Shown one piece after another: positions 8,430 through 16,975 of a stretch of DNA of 64,000 nucleotides. The stretch lies in the NCBI RefSeq assembly GCF_019655435.1, contig NZ_BPFH01000002.1:62001-126000 (forward strand). Reading direction: 5' to 3'. Source of the stretch: Jannaschia pagri (GTDB lineage Bacteria > Pseudomonadota > Alphaproteobacteria > Rhodobacterales > Rhodobacteraceae). The translations under genes and the position numbers were made by a program. Position 1 is the stretch's first letter; every line of letters starts with the position of its first letter. A model generated the notes under the pieces. That model did no database searches and was not told where the DNA came from. It worked only from the letters and a program-made list of their open reading frames with translations.

Positions 8430-9449
8430 ATGAAAAAACTGCTGACCGGCACCGCCCTCGCGCTCGCCGCAACCTCTGGTATGGCCCTGGCCGATGGCCA
8501 CGGCACAACCGCCTGCCTGATCACAAAAACTGACACCAACCCCTTCTTCGTTAAGATGAAAGAAGGCGCCACGGCCAAAGCCGAGGAGTTGGGGATCACA
8601 CTCAAAACCTTTGCAGGCCAAGTGGATGGGGACCACGAAACCCAAGTGGCGGCCATCGAGACCTGCATCCTGGACGGGGCGTCGGGCATTTTGATCACCG
8701 CCTCCGACACCTCGTCTATCGTGTCGTCGGTGCAGCAAGCGCGGGATGCGGGGCTGCTCGTAATCGCGTTGGACACGCCGCTGAACCCCATCGACGCAGC
8801 CGATGCGACCTTTGCCACGGACAACTTCCTGGCGGGCGAATTGATCGGACAATGGGCCGCAGCCTCGCTGGGCGATGCCGCCGCCGATGCCAAGATCGCC
8901 ATGCTGGACCTCGCCGTGAGCCAGCCCACCGTTGGCGTGCTGCGCGACCAGGGTTTCCTGACGGGCTTCGGCATTGATGTGAAGGACCCGAGCCGCTGGG
9001 GCGACGAGGACGATCCCCGGATCGTCGGCAATGACGTGACCCAGGGCAACGAGGAAGGCGGTCGCCGCGCCATGGAAAACCTGCTGGCCGTCGATCCAGA
9101 GATCAACGTGGTCTACACGATCAACGAACCCGCCGCCGCTGGCGCCTATGAGGCTCTGCGCGCCATCGGGCGTGAAAACGACGTGCTGATCGTCTCGGTG
9201 GATGGCGGGTGTCCCGGTGTGCAGAACGTCGCCGACGGCGTGATCGGGGCCACCTCGCAGCAGTACCCCCTGTTGATGGCGTCCTTGGGCGTAGAGGCCA
9301 TTGCCCAGTTCGCCGCCGACGGCACCGTACCGGCGCCAACGGAAGGGAAGGACTTTACCGACACCGGTGTGGCCCTGGTCACCGCGACCCCCGTCGATGG
9401 CGTCGACAGCATCGATGTCGCCGAAGGCATGGAGCTTTGCTGGGGCTGA
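8430..9449 (+). CDS. frcB: Sugar ABC transporter periplasmic binding protein (FrcB-like)
   Basis: The 339-residue protein begins with a classical signal peptide ([14 protein letters not shown], cleavage near ALADG at about residue 22) followed by a type I periplasmic sugar-binding fold (PF13407): [44 protein letters not shown]. It should capture a monosaccharide such as fructose, mannose or ribose for the FrcC/FrcA importer. Start ATG 8430 follows GGGAGAGAG. The gene heads an frcB-frcC-frcA-frcK arrangement as in Sinorhizobium meliloti. A strong hairpin just after the stop probably helps keep its mRNA more abundant than the downstream genes. Sugar specificity is not determinable. Confidence 0.88.
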   Translation: MKKLLTGTALALAATSGMALADGHGTTACLITKTDTNPFFVKMKEGATAKAEELGITLKTFAGQVDGDHETQVAAIETCILDGASGILITASDTSSIVSSVQQARDAGLLVIALDTPLNPIDAADATFATDNFLAGELIGQWAAASLGDAAADAKIAMLDLAVSQPTVGVLRDQGFLTGFGIDVKDPSRWGDEDDPRIVGNDVTQGNEEGGRRAMENLLAVDPEINVVYTINEPAAAGAYEALRAIGRENDVLIVSVDGGCPGVQNVADGVIGATSQQYPLLMASLGVEAIAQFAADGTVPAPTEGKDFTDTGVALVTATPVDGVDSIDVAEGMELCWG

Positions 9450-9458
9450 CCTGCGGCG

Positions 9459-9596
9459 CCCCCGGCACCGCCGGGGGTGGGACGGACCGGCGCTTTGCGC
9501 GCGTTGCAAGCGAGTCGTCCCTCCCCGCGCCGGTCGTCCTCGGGTCTCACCCGAGGACCTCCCCCGTCTGAGATCCTCGGGCCACGCCCAAGGATC
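9459..9596 (+). repeat. Three stem-loops in frcB-frcC gap
   Basis: Within the 209-base gap are hairpins at 9459-9477 (8-bp stem, loop ACC), 9536-9558 (10-bp perfect stem built on GTCCTCGGGT, loop CTC) and 9572-9596 (6 bp plus 4 bp around one mismatch). The second and third share a CCTCGGG core, like REP-type palindromes common in alphaproteobacteria. Their position after a binding-protein gene suggests a role in mRNA stabilisation or partial termination. Confidence 0.65.
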
Positions 9597-9658
9597 ACAC
9601 CACCAAAGGGGCGCGTACGGTCCAGAGGCGCGCCCCCACCCGACAACATGGGATCCAC

Positions 9659-10738
9659 ATGGCCGAGACCGACAGTTACGAGACCGCCATCAACCGCACC
9701 GATCGCGTCGCGGAGTTCGAAGACACGCGGCGCGGGTTTGTTGGCACGGTCCAACACGTGCTCCATACCAATCCGGCGCTGGTCCCCTTGATCGTGCTGG
9801 TCCTGTCGATCCTCACCTTCGGGGTCCTCCAAGGGTCGCGGTTCTTTAGCCCCTTCGCCCTGACCCTCATCCTGCAACAGGTGCAGATCGTGGGCATCGT
9901 CGCCGCCGCCCAATCCCTGGTGATCTTGACGGCTGGCATCGACCTTAGCGTGGGCGCCATCGCCGTCATCTCCTCCGTGGTGATGGGCCAGTTCACGTTC
10001 CGCTACGGCCTGCCTGTTGAGGTCGCCGTTGCCTGCGGTTTGGCCCTCGGCACGGCCATCGGATATCTGAACGGCTGGCTCGTGGCGGTGATGAAACTGC
10101 CGCCTTTCATCGTGACGCTGGGGATGTGGCAAATCGTGCTGGCAGCGAACTTCCTCTATTCCGCAAACGAGACCATCCGCAGCCAAGAGATCGAAGCCAA
10201 CGCGCCCCTGCTGCAATTCCTGGGCACCACCTTCAAGGTCGGTGCCGACGAAAGCGGGCGTGGCGGCGCAACCTTCACCTATGGCGTCATCTTCATGGTG
10301 CTGCTGGTGCTGGTGCTCGCCTACGCCCTGCGCCACACGGCCTGGGGCCGCCACGTCTATGCCGTGGGTGATGATCCGGAGGCGGCGCAACTGTCCGGCG
10401 TAAACGTCAAGCGCACGCTGATTTCGGTCTACGCGCTTGCCGGTCTGATCTGTGCCTTCGCGGGCTGGGCGCTGATCGGTCGGATCGGCTCCGTCTCGCC
10501 CACGTCGGGGCAGCTTCTGAACATCGAAAGCATCACCGCCGTGGTGATTGGGGGCATCTCGCTCTTTGGGGGACGTGGCTCCATCTTGGGGACGTTCTTT
10601 GGGGCCCTGATCGTCGGCGTGTTCACCCTGGGTCTGCGCCTGATGGGCGCGGACGCCCAATGGACCTACCTTTTGATTGGTGTGCTGATCATCGCGGCCG
10701 TCGCCGTGGACCAATGGATCAGAAAGGTGGCGGCATGA
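9659..10738 (+). CDS. frcC: Sugar ABC transporter permease (FrcC-like)
   Basis: A 359-residue inner-membrane permease of the BPD_transp_2 family (PF02653) with about nine to ten hydrophobic segments. The characteristic TAGIDLSVGAIAVISSV segment and the cytoplasmic-loop region GGISLFGGRGSILGTFFGA, which contacts the ATPase, are present. The N-terminus carries a 50-residue hydrophilic extension as in FrcC. It pairs with FrcB and FrcA; its stop codon overlaps the frcA start (ATGA). Confidence 0.9.
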   Translation: MAETDSYETAINRTDRVAEFEDTRRGFVGTVQHVLHTNPALVPLIVLVLSILTFGVLQGSRFFSPFALTLILQQVQIVGIVAAAQSLVILTAGIDLSVGAIAVISSVVMGQFTFRYGLPVEVAVACGLALGTAIGYLNGWLVAVMKLPPFIVTLGMWQIVLAANFLYSANETIRSQEIEANAPLLQFLGTTFKVGADESGRGGATFTYGVIFMVLLVLVLAYALRHTAWGRHVYAVGDDPEAAQLSGVNVKRTLISVYALAGLICAFAGWALIGRIGSVSPTSGQLLNIESITAVVIGGISLFGGRGSILGTFFGALIVGVFTLGLRLMGADAQWTYLLIGVLIIAAVAVDQWIRKVAA

Positions 10739-11502
10739 CAGAGCCCATCCTCAAAGCCCGCAATCTAGTCAAACGATACGGCAAGGTAACCGCCATCGAT
10801 CACTGCGATTTCGATCTGATGCCGGGCGAGATCCTGGCTGTGATCGGGGACAATGGTGCGGGAAAGTCGAGCCTGATCAAGGCGATATCCGGCGCAGTTC
10901 AACCCGACGAGGGGGAGGTCTGGCTGGAGGGCAAACCCGTGCACTTTGCTTCGCCAATCGCGGCACGGCACGCGGGTATTGAGACCGTCTATCAGACCCT
11001 GGCCATGTCCCCTGCCCTGTCGATCACGGACAATATGTTCATGGGGCGGGAGCTGCGCAAACCCGGTATCATGGGAAAATGGTTCCGCCAATTGGACCGC
11101 AAAGCGATGGAGACCTTCGCCCGCGACAAGCTGTCGGAGTTGGGATTGATGACCATTCAGAACATCAACCAGGCTGTTGAGACGTTGTCAGGTGGTCAAC
11201 GCCAAGGCGTGGCCGTCGCCCGTGCGGCGGCGTTCGGGTCGAAGGTCATCATCTTGGATGAGCCGACGGCCGCGCTCGGCGTCAAGGAAAGCCGCCGGGT
11301 GCTGGAACTGATCCAGGACGTGAAAGCGCGGGGCATCCCGATCATCCTGATCTCCCACAACATGCCCCATGTGTTCGAAGTGGCCGATCGCATCCACGTC
11401 CACCGCCTGGGCAAACGTCTGACAGTTATAGACCCCAAGGATCACACAATGTCGGATGCGGTCGCCTATATGACCGGCGCGAAGGAGCCGGAGGCCGCAT
11501 GA
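10735..11502 (+). CDS. frcA: Sugar ABC transporter ATP-binding protein (FrcA-like)
   Basis: The 255-residue protein is a single ABC ATPase domain: Walker A GDNGAGKSS at residues 38-46, signature LSGGQRQGVAVARA, Walker B VIILDEPTAAL and the H-loop ILISHNMPHV. Unlike RbsA or XylG it has one, not two, ATPase modules, as FrcA does. Start ATG 10735 overlaps the frcC stop; the end overlaps the frcK start (ATGA at 11499), so translation is coupled. It energises uptake through FrcC. Confidence 0.92.
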   Translation: MTEPILKARNLVKRYGKVTAIDHCDFDLMPGEILAVIGDNGAGKSSLIKAISGAVQPDEGEVWLEGKPVHFASPIAARHAGIETVYQTLAMSPALSITDNMFMGRELRKPGIMGKWFRQLDRKAMETFARDKLSELGLMTIQNINQAVETLSGGQRQGVAVARAAAFGSKVIILDEPTAALGVKESRRVLELIQDVKARGIPIILISHNMPHVFEVADRIHVHRLGKRLTVIDPKDHTMSDAVAYMTGAKEPEAA

Positions 11503-12074
11503 CCCGGCAGGCCCTGGCCGCGCGTATCCGGTCCCTGCCCGGTGCGCGCGTCCTCGTCGCCTTGGCGGGTCCGCCCGCGTCCGGCAAATCCACGCTGGCC
11601 GAAACCCTGGCGGCGGAGATTGGCGGCGCTGTCCTGCCCATGGACGGCTTTCACTTGGACAATCGGATCTTAGAGGCGCGCGGATTGCTCGCCCGAAAGG
11701 GCGCCCCCGAGACCTTTGATACAGGTGGCCTCGCCCGCACGCTTGACGCCCTCCGGTCTGGGGGCGAGGTCATCCATCCGGTCTTTGACAGATCCCGGGA
11801 GATCGCCATCGCCGGGGCTGGCGTCATCCCTGCGGCGATCCGCGTTGTGATCGTGGAGGGCAACTGGCTTTTGCTGGACCGCGATCCGTGGCGCGCGCTG
11901 CAGTGGGATCTCACGGTACGATTGGATGTGCCCGAGGAGGTCCTGCGACAACGTTTGACGGAGCGGTGGTCCTGGATGACGCCAGAGGCCCGCGCGGAGA
12001 AGATTGAGGGCAACGACCTCCCGAACGCCCGACTGGTGCAGACAGGCTCACGACCGGCAGATGTTATCCTGTAA
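11499..12074 (+). CDS. frcK: P-loop kinase of frc operon (FrcK-like)
   Basis: The 191-residue protein has a Walker A motif (AGPPASGKST, residues 23-32), the MDGFHLDN segment typical of the uridine/phosphoribulokinase-like kinase fold, EGNWLLLDRDPW and the lid-region RLTERWSWM. Proteins of this kind are the fourth gene of the frcBCAK operon in rhizobia and are annotated nucleoside/nucleotide kinase family. It probably phosphorylates the imported sugar or a related small molecule; the substrate has to be treated as unknown. Start overlaps frcA by four bases. Confidence 0.82.
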   Translation: MTRQALAARIRSLPGARVLVALAGPPASGKSTLAETLAAEIGGAVLPMDGFHLDNRILEARGLLARKGAPETFDTGGLARTLDALRSGGEVIHPVFDRSREIAIAGAGVIPAAIRVVIVEGNWLLLDRDPWRALQWDLTVRLDVPEEVLRQRLTERWSWMTPEARAEKIEGNDLPNARLVQTGSRPADVIL

Positions 12075-12218
12075 TTGGCCATAGGATCTATTCGCAGCAC
12101 AGGGCAAAACGACCGCTCGGCAAAACGCTGCGGAATTCGAACGCGTGCAATACGGCCGATTGCGGCGTTGAGAGGGTACGCATACCTTCCGCGAGGCGAC
12201 ACAGATGGGGGATCAGTC

Positions 12219-13445
12219 TTGCGGCGCAGGCACATCTTGAGCGCGGCCTTGGCTGGCCTCGTCCCCGGTGCGATACCGAAAATAGCAAAGGCCAAAGGGC
12301 GTCGCGCCCCGACTGGCTTCCTACGGACGAATTGGAGCCAGGATCCCTATAGCCGCGGGTCTTATTCGTTTGTCGCCAGAGGTGCCCGGAAGAGCCACCA
12401 TCGTGCCTTGGGTCGGCCATTGAACGAGCGGTTACTGTTCGCGGGCGAGGCGACCCATCCGACGTACACCAGCACGGTCCACGCCGCCTATGAATCGGGG
12501 CTGTTCGCGGCGGACGCCGTTCTTAAAACGGATGCCAAAACAATCGGGATTGTCGGCGCCGGTATCAGCGGCCTAGCAGCGACAAATGCGCTGATAAAAC
12601 AGGGATATAGTGTTACGATCCTAGAGGCCCGCGACCGTATTGGGGGCCGCGTCTGGACCGATGAAAGCCTCGGGGTGCCACTTGATCTCGGCGCAAGCTG
12701 GATACACGGCACCGACGGCAATCCGCTGGTATCGCTTGCCGACGACGTCAAGGCGCAGATAAGCGAAACAGACGATAGTTTCATCATGCGGGGTGGCGAT
12801 GGACGGCATATCCCGGATCGCCTGGCACCCGGTTGGTTAGAAGAGGTCCTATCGGTTCAACATACGGCAGGGGCCAGCCAGAGCGATATCAACACCTTCG
12901 CCTATTGTCGAGACAGCGACTATTCCGGTGAAGACGCTGTTTTCCCCGATGGCTTTGCGCAGGTGTTTGATGCGTTTTCAGAAGCCATCGATATTCAGTT
13001 CAATCACGTCATAAGACATGTGCGCTGGCAGGACACGCATGTTCAATTGGAAAGCCAAGACGGGCTCACTCAAACATTCGACGCTGTGATCGTCACTGTT
13101 CCACTCGGCGTTTTAAAGAGCGGCGCAATTTCTTTTGATCCACCCCTCTCTGCCGACAAACTGACGGCCATTGAGAAACTCGGAATGGGCGTCTTGGATA
13201 AGGTGTACCTGCTGTATGATGACGTCTTCTGGGATAAGGACATCACTTGGATCGCCACGCCCGAAAACGGATTGCCCCGTGGTCAATTTAACCAATGGCT
13301 CAACCTTTATCCCTACATCGATGCCCCTGTGATTATGGCGTTTAACGGCGCCCAACCGGCGCGCGATCTGGCCGCCTTGTCCGATGCGGAGATCTTGGAG
13401 CGGGCGCAAGACACCCTGGACGCGGCCTATCCAGGGGCACGTTAG
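12219..13445 (+). CDS. Flavin amine oxidase, circularly permuted
   Basis: The order of family motifs is rotated. From TTG 12219 the 408-residue product starts with a Tat-like leader (RRRHILSAALAGLVPG), then residues 34-100 carry what is the C-terminus of ordinary amine oxidases (TNWSQDPYSRGSYSF, LLFAGEATHP, TVHAAYESGLFAA). The normal N-terminus follows: GIVGAGISGLAA (residues 110-121), EARDRIGGRVWT and LDLGASWIHG. The substrate-domain body then runs to the end (DYSGEDAVFPDGFAQVF, VIVTVPLGVLKSG). The chain stops at LDAAYPGAR, where ordinary enzymes run into the TRW..DP..RGSYS segment, and no second copy lies downstream. The start is uncertain; the frame is open from 12075. It follows frcK by 144 bases. 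FAD-dependent amine oxidation is likely if it folds; substrate unknown. Confidence 0.78.
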   Translation: MRRRHILSAALAGLVPGAIPKIAKAKGRRAPTGFLRTNWSQDPYSRGSYSFVARGARKSHHRALGRPLNERLLFAGEATHPTYTSTVHAAYESGLFAADAVLKTDAKTIGIVGAGISGLAATNALIKQGYSVTILEARDRIGGRVWTDESLGVPLDLGASWIHGTDGNPLVSLADDVKAQISETDDSFIMRGGDGRHIPDRLAPGWLEEVLSVQHTAGASQSDINTFAYCRDSDYSGEDAVFPDGFAQVFDAFSEAIDIQFNHVIRHVRWQDTHVQLESQDGLTQTFDAVIVTVPLGVLKSGAISFDPPLSADKLTAIEKLGMGVLDKVYLLYDDVFWDKDITWIATPENGLPRGQFNQWLNLYPYIDAPVIMAFNGAQPARDLAALSDAEILERAQDTLDAAYPGAR

Positions 13446-13507
13446 CCGCCATTTGGCCGTCGCACGGTGCAGGTGTGGGGTGCGGCCAGGAAATTTCAGC
13501 TGAGGTC

Positions 13508-13531
13508 GCGGCGCCCGTCACCGGGCGCCGC
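13508..13531. terminator. GC-rich hairpin between converging genes
   Basis: A perfect 10-bp stem (GCGGCGCCCG with its complement) and a TCAC loop lie 7 bases beyond the comE stop and 62 bases beyond the amine oxidase stop. There is no strong U-run, so it may act with Rho or only as a 3' stabiliser. Confidence 0.45.
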
Positions 13532-13537
13532 GCCCAC

Positions 13538-14092
13538 TCAGGCCTTCACGGCCTCCATAAACCGATGACGGATCACCACAGGGTCCATGGTGATCACCGG
13601 CATCTTAGCGTTGCCGCTGTCGCATTTCACAACGATGATATGCATTTTGCCGCTGTCGAGCGCCTTTTGCAGCACCTCGCCCGTGTCCACGTCTTGGCAT
13701 TCGACGACGTTCTCGCACCCACAGGCCTCGGCCACTTTGGCGAGCGAGGTCCGCTTACCGGTATAGGTCGGCTGATCCCCGGTGGAGCCATAGGATCCAT
13801 TGTCGATGATCATCAGGATATAATTGTCGGCCACATTGTTGGCGATGGTCGGCAAGGTTCCCATATTCGTAAGGATGGAGCCATCGCCGTCGATGACAAT
13901 CACCGGCTTTGGCTGGCTCAGGGCCAGACCCAACCCGATGGAAGACGCGAGCCCCATGGTGCCCAACATGTAGAAATTCGTCGGTTGGTCATCAATCGCA
14001 TGGAGTTCCTGGGACGGAATACCAATATTACAGACAACCAATTGATCACGCAGGATCGGCGCGATTTCTTTCAGGATTTCAGAACGGATCAT
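13538..14092 (-). CDS. comE: Sulfopyruvate decarboxylase, beta subunit
   Basis: A 184-residue thiamine-diphosphate enzyme subunit carrying the TPP-binding motif GDGSILTNMGTLPTIANN (from residue 69) and the C-terminal half of the TPP-enzyme fold. With ComD it forms sulfopyruvate decarboxylase, which converts 3-sulfopyruvate to sulfoacetaldehyde and CO2. The start overlaps the comD stop (ATGA, 14089-14092), the usual arrangement of the split enzyme. It closes an operon that begins with hpsN, so it probably works in catabolism of C3 sulfonates rather than in coenzyme M synthesis. Phosphonopyruvate decarboxylase is a possible alternative, but no phosphonate genes are nearby. Confidence 0.85.
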   Translation of the reverse strand: MIRSEILKEIAPILRDQLVVCNIGIPSQELHAIDDQPTNFYMLGTMGLASSIGLGLALSQPKPVIVIDGDGSILTNMGTLPTIANNVADNYILMIIDNGSYGSTGDQPTYTGKRTSLAKVAEACGCENVVECQDVDTGEVLQKALDSGKMHIIVVKCDSGNAKMPVITMDPVVIRHRFMEAVKA

Positions 14093-14595
14093 TGGTCGCC
14101 GTAGCCTCCCCAGAAATTGGCGTCGGTCAGGATGGCGACCGGCTTATTGCACATGAAGGTGTACTTTAGGATGTTGTCGAACTCCTCCACGTCCTTCTGC
14201 CAATGGAAGTGGTAGGTGGGGATGTGCAGCTGGGCCAGCAGCGCCTTGGTGTGCACCGCCATCTCGACCTGGCAGGCCACCGGCTCCCGCAATTCGCCAC
14301 GGTAGGAGATGATCATCGGCAGGGGCATGCGGTAGAACTGCGTAAGGGTGGCGAGCGTGTTGATCGTCACACCCAGCGCCGTGTTCTGCATGATGATCGC
14401 GGGCCGCTTGCCGCCCATCCAGGCACCAGCGCAGAGGCCCATCCCTTCGTCTTCCTTGTTCGAAGGAATGTGGAAGATCTCTTCGCGGGTCTCGATATGC
14501 TCGATGACGCCAGCCAACTGCTTGCAAGGGACGGTGGTCACGAACGAGACGTCGTTCGCGATCAAATCGTCACATATCTTCTTGTCGATATCCAA
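14089..14595 (-). CDS. comD: Sulfopyruvate decarboxylase, alpha subunit
   Basis: The 168-residue protein is the N-terminal (PYR-domain) half of a TPP decarboxylase: VTTVPCKQLAGVIEHI, the catalytic-glutamate region HIPSNKEDEGMGLCAGAWMGG, and IIMQNTALGVTINTLATL. I chose TTG 14595 because an AGAGGA site lies at proper distance and the length matches ComD proteins; upstream in-frame residues are translation of the end of the dehydrogenase gene. It is coupled to comE by a four-base overlap. Together they decarboxylate sulfopyruvate. Confidence 0.83.
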   Translation of the reverse strand: MDIDKKICDDLIANDVSFVTTVPCKQLAGVIEHIETREEIFHIPSNKEDEGMGLCAGAWMGGKRPAIIMQNTALGVTINTLATLTQFYRMPLPMIISYRGELREPVACQVEMAVHTKALLAQLHIPTYHFHWQKDVEEFDNILKYTFMCNKPVAILTDANFWGGYGDQ

Positions 14596-14609
14596 GGGCT
14601 TGGGTCCTC

Positions 14610-15569
14610 TCAGGCTTCGGGTGTCAGAATGATTTTGGGCGCGGCAACGGTGCCCGCGCGGATATCGGCGAAGGCGCGGGCGCCTTCGGACAGGGGACGG
14701 GTTTCCACCCAATCGAGCGGACCCAACCGCCCCGCGAACATCGCCGCTGCCGTGTCGCGGAAGTCCTGCGAGGTGTAGGTATAGATCCCGAATACCGCGA
14801 TCTGCTGCAGGGTGATACGGCGCAGGTCCAGACCACCCTGCCCGCCGCCTAGGCCGATGTGCACAATCGCCCCGCCAGGACGAACCGAGGCACTGGCCGC
14901 AGCGCGCGTTGCGTCCATACCGACAGCGTCGACAACTACATCAAAGGCGCCATCGGGCGCCTCCGAGACAGCCTGCACATAGTCGGTCAAATAGGCCCGG
15001 CGCGTCGCGTTGGGCTCCACCAGGGTGACCGCCTCCGCACCTTGGGCGGTCAGACACAGCGCCGCGCCCAGGCCAATGGCCCCGCCACCCAGAACCAGAG
15101 CACGCGTCGCCCCACTCGTATGGCCAAGACCGACACGCGCGCCGTTCCAGCCGCAGGCGATGGGTTCCGCCAAAGCAGCCTGGGCGTCGGTGATATGATC
15201 GGGGACGGTGACAAGATTGCCCTCGGGCATGGCCACGGCCTCCGCAAAGGCCCCCTCGCGTGGCGGCATGGATATGATCTGGCGCGCAGCGCAGAGGTTT
15301 TCGCGACCCGCCACGCACGCATCACAGATGCCACAGATGACAAGCGGGTTCACGGTCACGCGCCGCCCGTCCGCCGTCACACCCGCCGCCTCATGCCCCA
15401 AGATCAGAGGCGCAGGTCGCCGGTCGTCATGGCCCAGGTAAGCGTGCATATCCGACCCGCAAATCCCGACGCGCCGGACGCGGACCAGGACTTCCCCTTG
15501 TCCGGTCTCCGCATCCGGCACGTCCCGGTAGGCCAGGGCCTCCGGTCCCGTGTAGACGAGAGCTTTCAC
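14610..15569 (-). CDS. Zinc-type alcohol dehydrogenase of sulfonate operon
   Basis: A 319-residue medium-chain dehydrogenase with the catalytic zinc region GICGSDMHAYLGHDD and LGHEAAG, the structural zinc cysteines in CGICDACVAGRENLC, and the Rossmann motif VLGGGAIGLGAA. It lies between hpsN and comDE; its GTG start overlaps the hpsN stop. Dihydroxypropanesulfonate catabolism uses alcohol dehydrogenases (HpsO, HpsP) to interconvert DHPS enantiomers, and sulfolactate must also be oxidised to sulfopyruvate for ComDE. This enzyme could perform either step; sequence alone does not choose. Confidence 0.82.
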   Translation of the reverse strand: MKALVYTGPEALAYRDVPDAETGQGEVLVRVRRVGICGSDMHAYLGHDDRRPAPLILGHEAAGVTADGRRVTVNPLVICGICDACVAGRENLCAARQIISMPPREGAFAEAVAMPEGNLVTVPDHITDAQAALAEPIACGWNGARVGLGHTSGATRALVLGGGAIGLGAALCLTAQGAEAVTLVEPNATRRAYLTDYVQAVSEAPDGAFDVVVDAVGMDATRAAASASVRPGGAIVHIGLGGGQGGLDLRRITLQQIAVFGIYTYTSQDFRDTAAAMFAGRLGPLDWVETRPLSEGARAFADIRAGTVAAPKIILTPEA

Positions 15570-16873
15570 CCCTCCGCGCTCAGATCGAAGTTTTCGCCTG
15601 GGAAGTACTTGGCCAGCCGGATGTCGGCGGTGCGGGCATGGCCCTCCATCCCTTCCAGGCGACTGATCCGCGCCGTCGCGATGGCCACATCCCGGGCGCC
15701 GGTCCGGGTGGCCCGCTGCCAGGTGACGATCTTCATGTATTTGTGCACGGACAGCCCGCCCGTGTAGGTCGCCGCCCGCGACGTCGGCAGCACATGGTTC
15801 GTCCCCGAGGCCTTGTCGCCGAAGGCCACCGTCGTCTCCTCACCCAAAAAGAGCGAGCCGTAGCAGGACAGGCGGCCCAGCCACCAATCCAAGTCTTCGG
15901 CCTGTACGGTCAAATGTTCGGGCGCGTATTCGTCCGATGTCGCGGCCATCTCTTCACGGTCCGCACACAGGATGACCTCAGCATAGTCGCGCCAGGCGGC
16001 TTCAGCGTTCTGGCGATTCAACTCAGGCAAGTCAGCGATCAGGGCGGGCACCCGTGCCATAACCGTCTCGGCCAGATCGCGGCTATCGGTGACCAGCCAA
16101 ACGGGCGAGTTATACCCATGCTCCGCCTGCCCCACGAGGTCCGCGGCCACGATCTCCGGGTCTGCCGCGCCATCGGCCAGGACCAGCGAGTCCGTCGGCC
16201 CAGCAATCATGTCGATGCCAACGCGCCCATAGAGGATGCGCTTCGCCTCCGCCACGAACTGGTTGCCCGGCCCAACCAGAATGTTGGCTTTGGGCAGACC
16301 GTGAAGACCAAAGGCCATGGACGCAACCGCCTGCACCCCGCCCATGGCCAGGATCGCATCGGCGCCGCAGACCTTGGCCGCGTAAACAATGGCAGGCGCG
16401 ATCCCCACGCCGGGACGCGGCGGCGAACAGGCCGTGATGTGCTTGCAGCCCGCCACCTTCGCCGTCGTCACCGTCATGATCGCGCTCGCGATGTGGCTGT
16501 AACGCCCGCCCGGCACGTAGCAGCCAGCCGCATCCACGGGGATGACCTTTTGACCCGCGATCAGGCCCGGCACGACCTCCACCTCCACGTCTGTCATCGT
16601 GGACTTCTGCGCCTCGGCAAAGCGGCGCACATTGTCATGGGCGAAGCGGATGTCCGCCTTCAATTTCTCGGGGACTTGGGCGCAAGCGGCCTCGATTTCA
16701 GCGTCGGACATCAACGTGGGGCCGTCGTATTTGTCGAACTTGGCCGCGTATTCCAGCGCCTTGGCGTCGCCGCCCGCTTCGATGTCGTCGAGGATACCCT
16801 GCACCGTGGCCGAGACGTCGGCGGCATCCGAGCGCGCCGTCAGCGTGGCCTTCTTAAGATATTCGCGGGCCAT
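15566..16873 (-). CDS. hpsN: Sulfopropanediol dehydrogenase (HisD family)
   Basis: The 435-residue protein has the histidinol dehydrogenase fold with its zinc ligands and catalytic pair: [10 protein letters not shown] (Gln, His), YAPEHLTVQ (Glu-His), GDKASGTNHVLPT (Asp) and GMEGHARTAD (His). It is not the histidine-pathway HisD: it heads an operon with an alcohol dehydrogenase and comDE. HpsN oxidises (R)-2,3-dihydroxypropane-1-sulfonate to (R)-sulfolactate in two NAD-dependent steps, a common trait of marine roseobacters. Start ATG 16873 has a strong AGGAGGGG site. A double LacI-type operator lies about 30 bases upstream. No DHPS importer is in the window. Confidence 0.83.
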   Translation of the reverse strand: MAREYLKKATLTARSDAADVSATVQGILDDIEAGGDAKALEYAAKFDKYDGPTLMSDAEIEAACAQVPEKLKADIRFAHDNVRRFAEAQKSTMTDVEVEVVPGLIAGQKVIPVDAAGCYVPGGRYSHIASAIMTVTTAKVAGCKHITACSPPRPGVGIAPAIVYAAKVCGADAILAMGGVQAVASMAFGLHGLPKANILVGPGNQFVAEAKRILYGRVGIDMIAGPTDSLVLADGAADPEIVAADLVGQAEHGYNSPVWLVTDSRDLAETVMARVPALIADLPELNRQNAEAAWRDYAEVILCADREEMAATSDEYAPEHLTVQAEDLDWWLGRLSCYGSLFLGEETTVAFGDKASGTNHVLPTSRAATYTGGLSVHKYMKIVTWQRATRTGARDVAIATARISRLEGMEGHARTADIRLAKYFPGENFDLSAEG

Positions 16874-16905
16874 AACGCTCCCCTCCTCGACTCATTTGCC
16901 ACCCG

Positions 16906-16941
16906 TGTAAGCGCTTGCATCGCACTATGCAAGCGCTTACA
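16906..16941. promoter_or_regulatory. Double LacI-type operator between hpsN and lacI-family gene
   Basis: TGTAAGCGCTTGCAT at 16906-16920 and its exact reverse complement at 16927-16941 are separated by 6 bases. Each arm is itself a LacI/GalR-type operator with the central palindrome AAGCGCTT. The site lies 32 bases upstream of the hpsN start and 34 bases upstream of the regulator start, well placed for repression of both genes. Confidence 0.85.
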
Positions 16942-16975
16942 TTGCGATTGGTCGAAAGCCTGCTAAGGACACCCC

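Noticed and set aside
12075-12218. Use of the TTG at 12075 as start of the amine oxidase
   Set aside because: It is directly after the frcK stop, gives 48 extra residues unlike a leader, and has no Shine-Dalgarno site; TTG 12219 starts a Tat-like signal.
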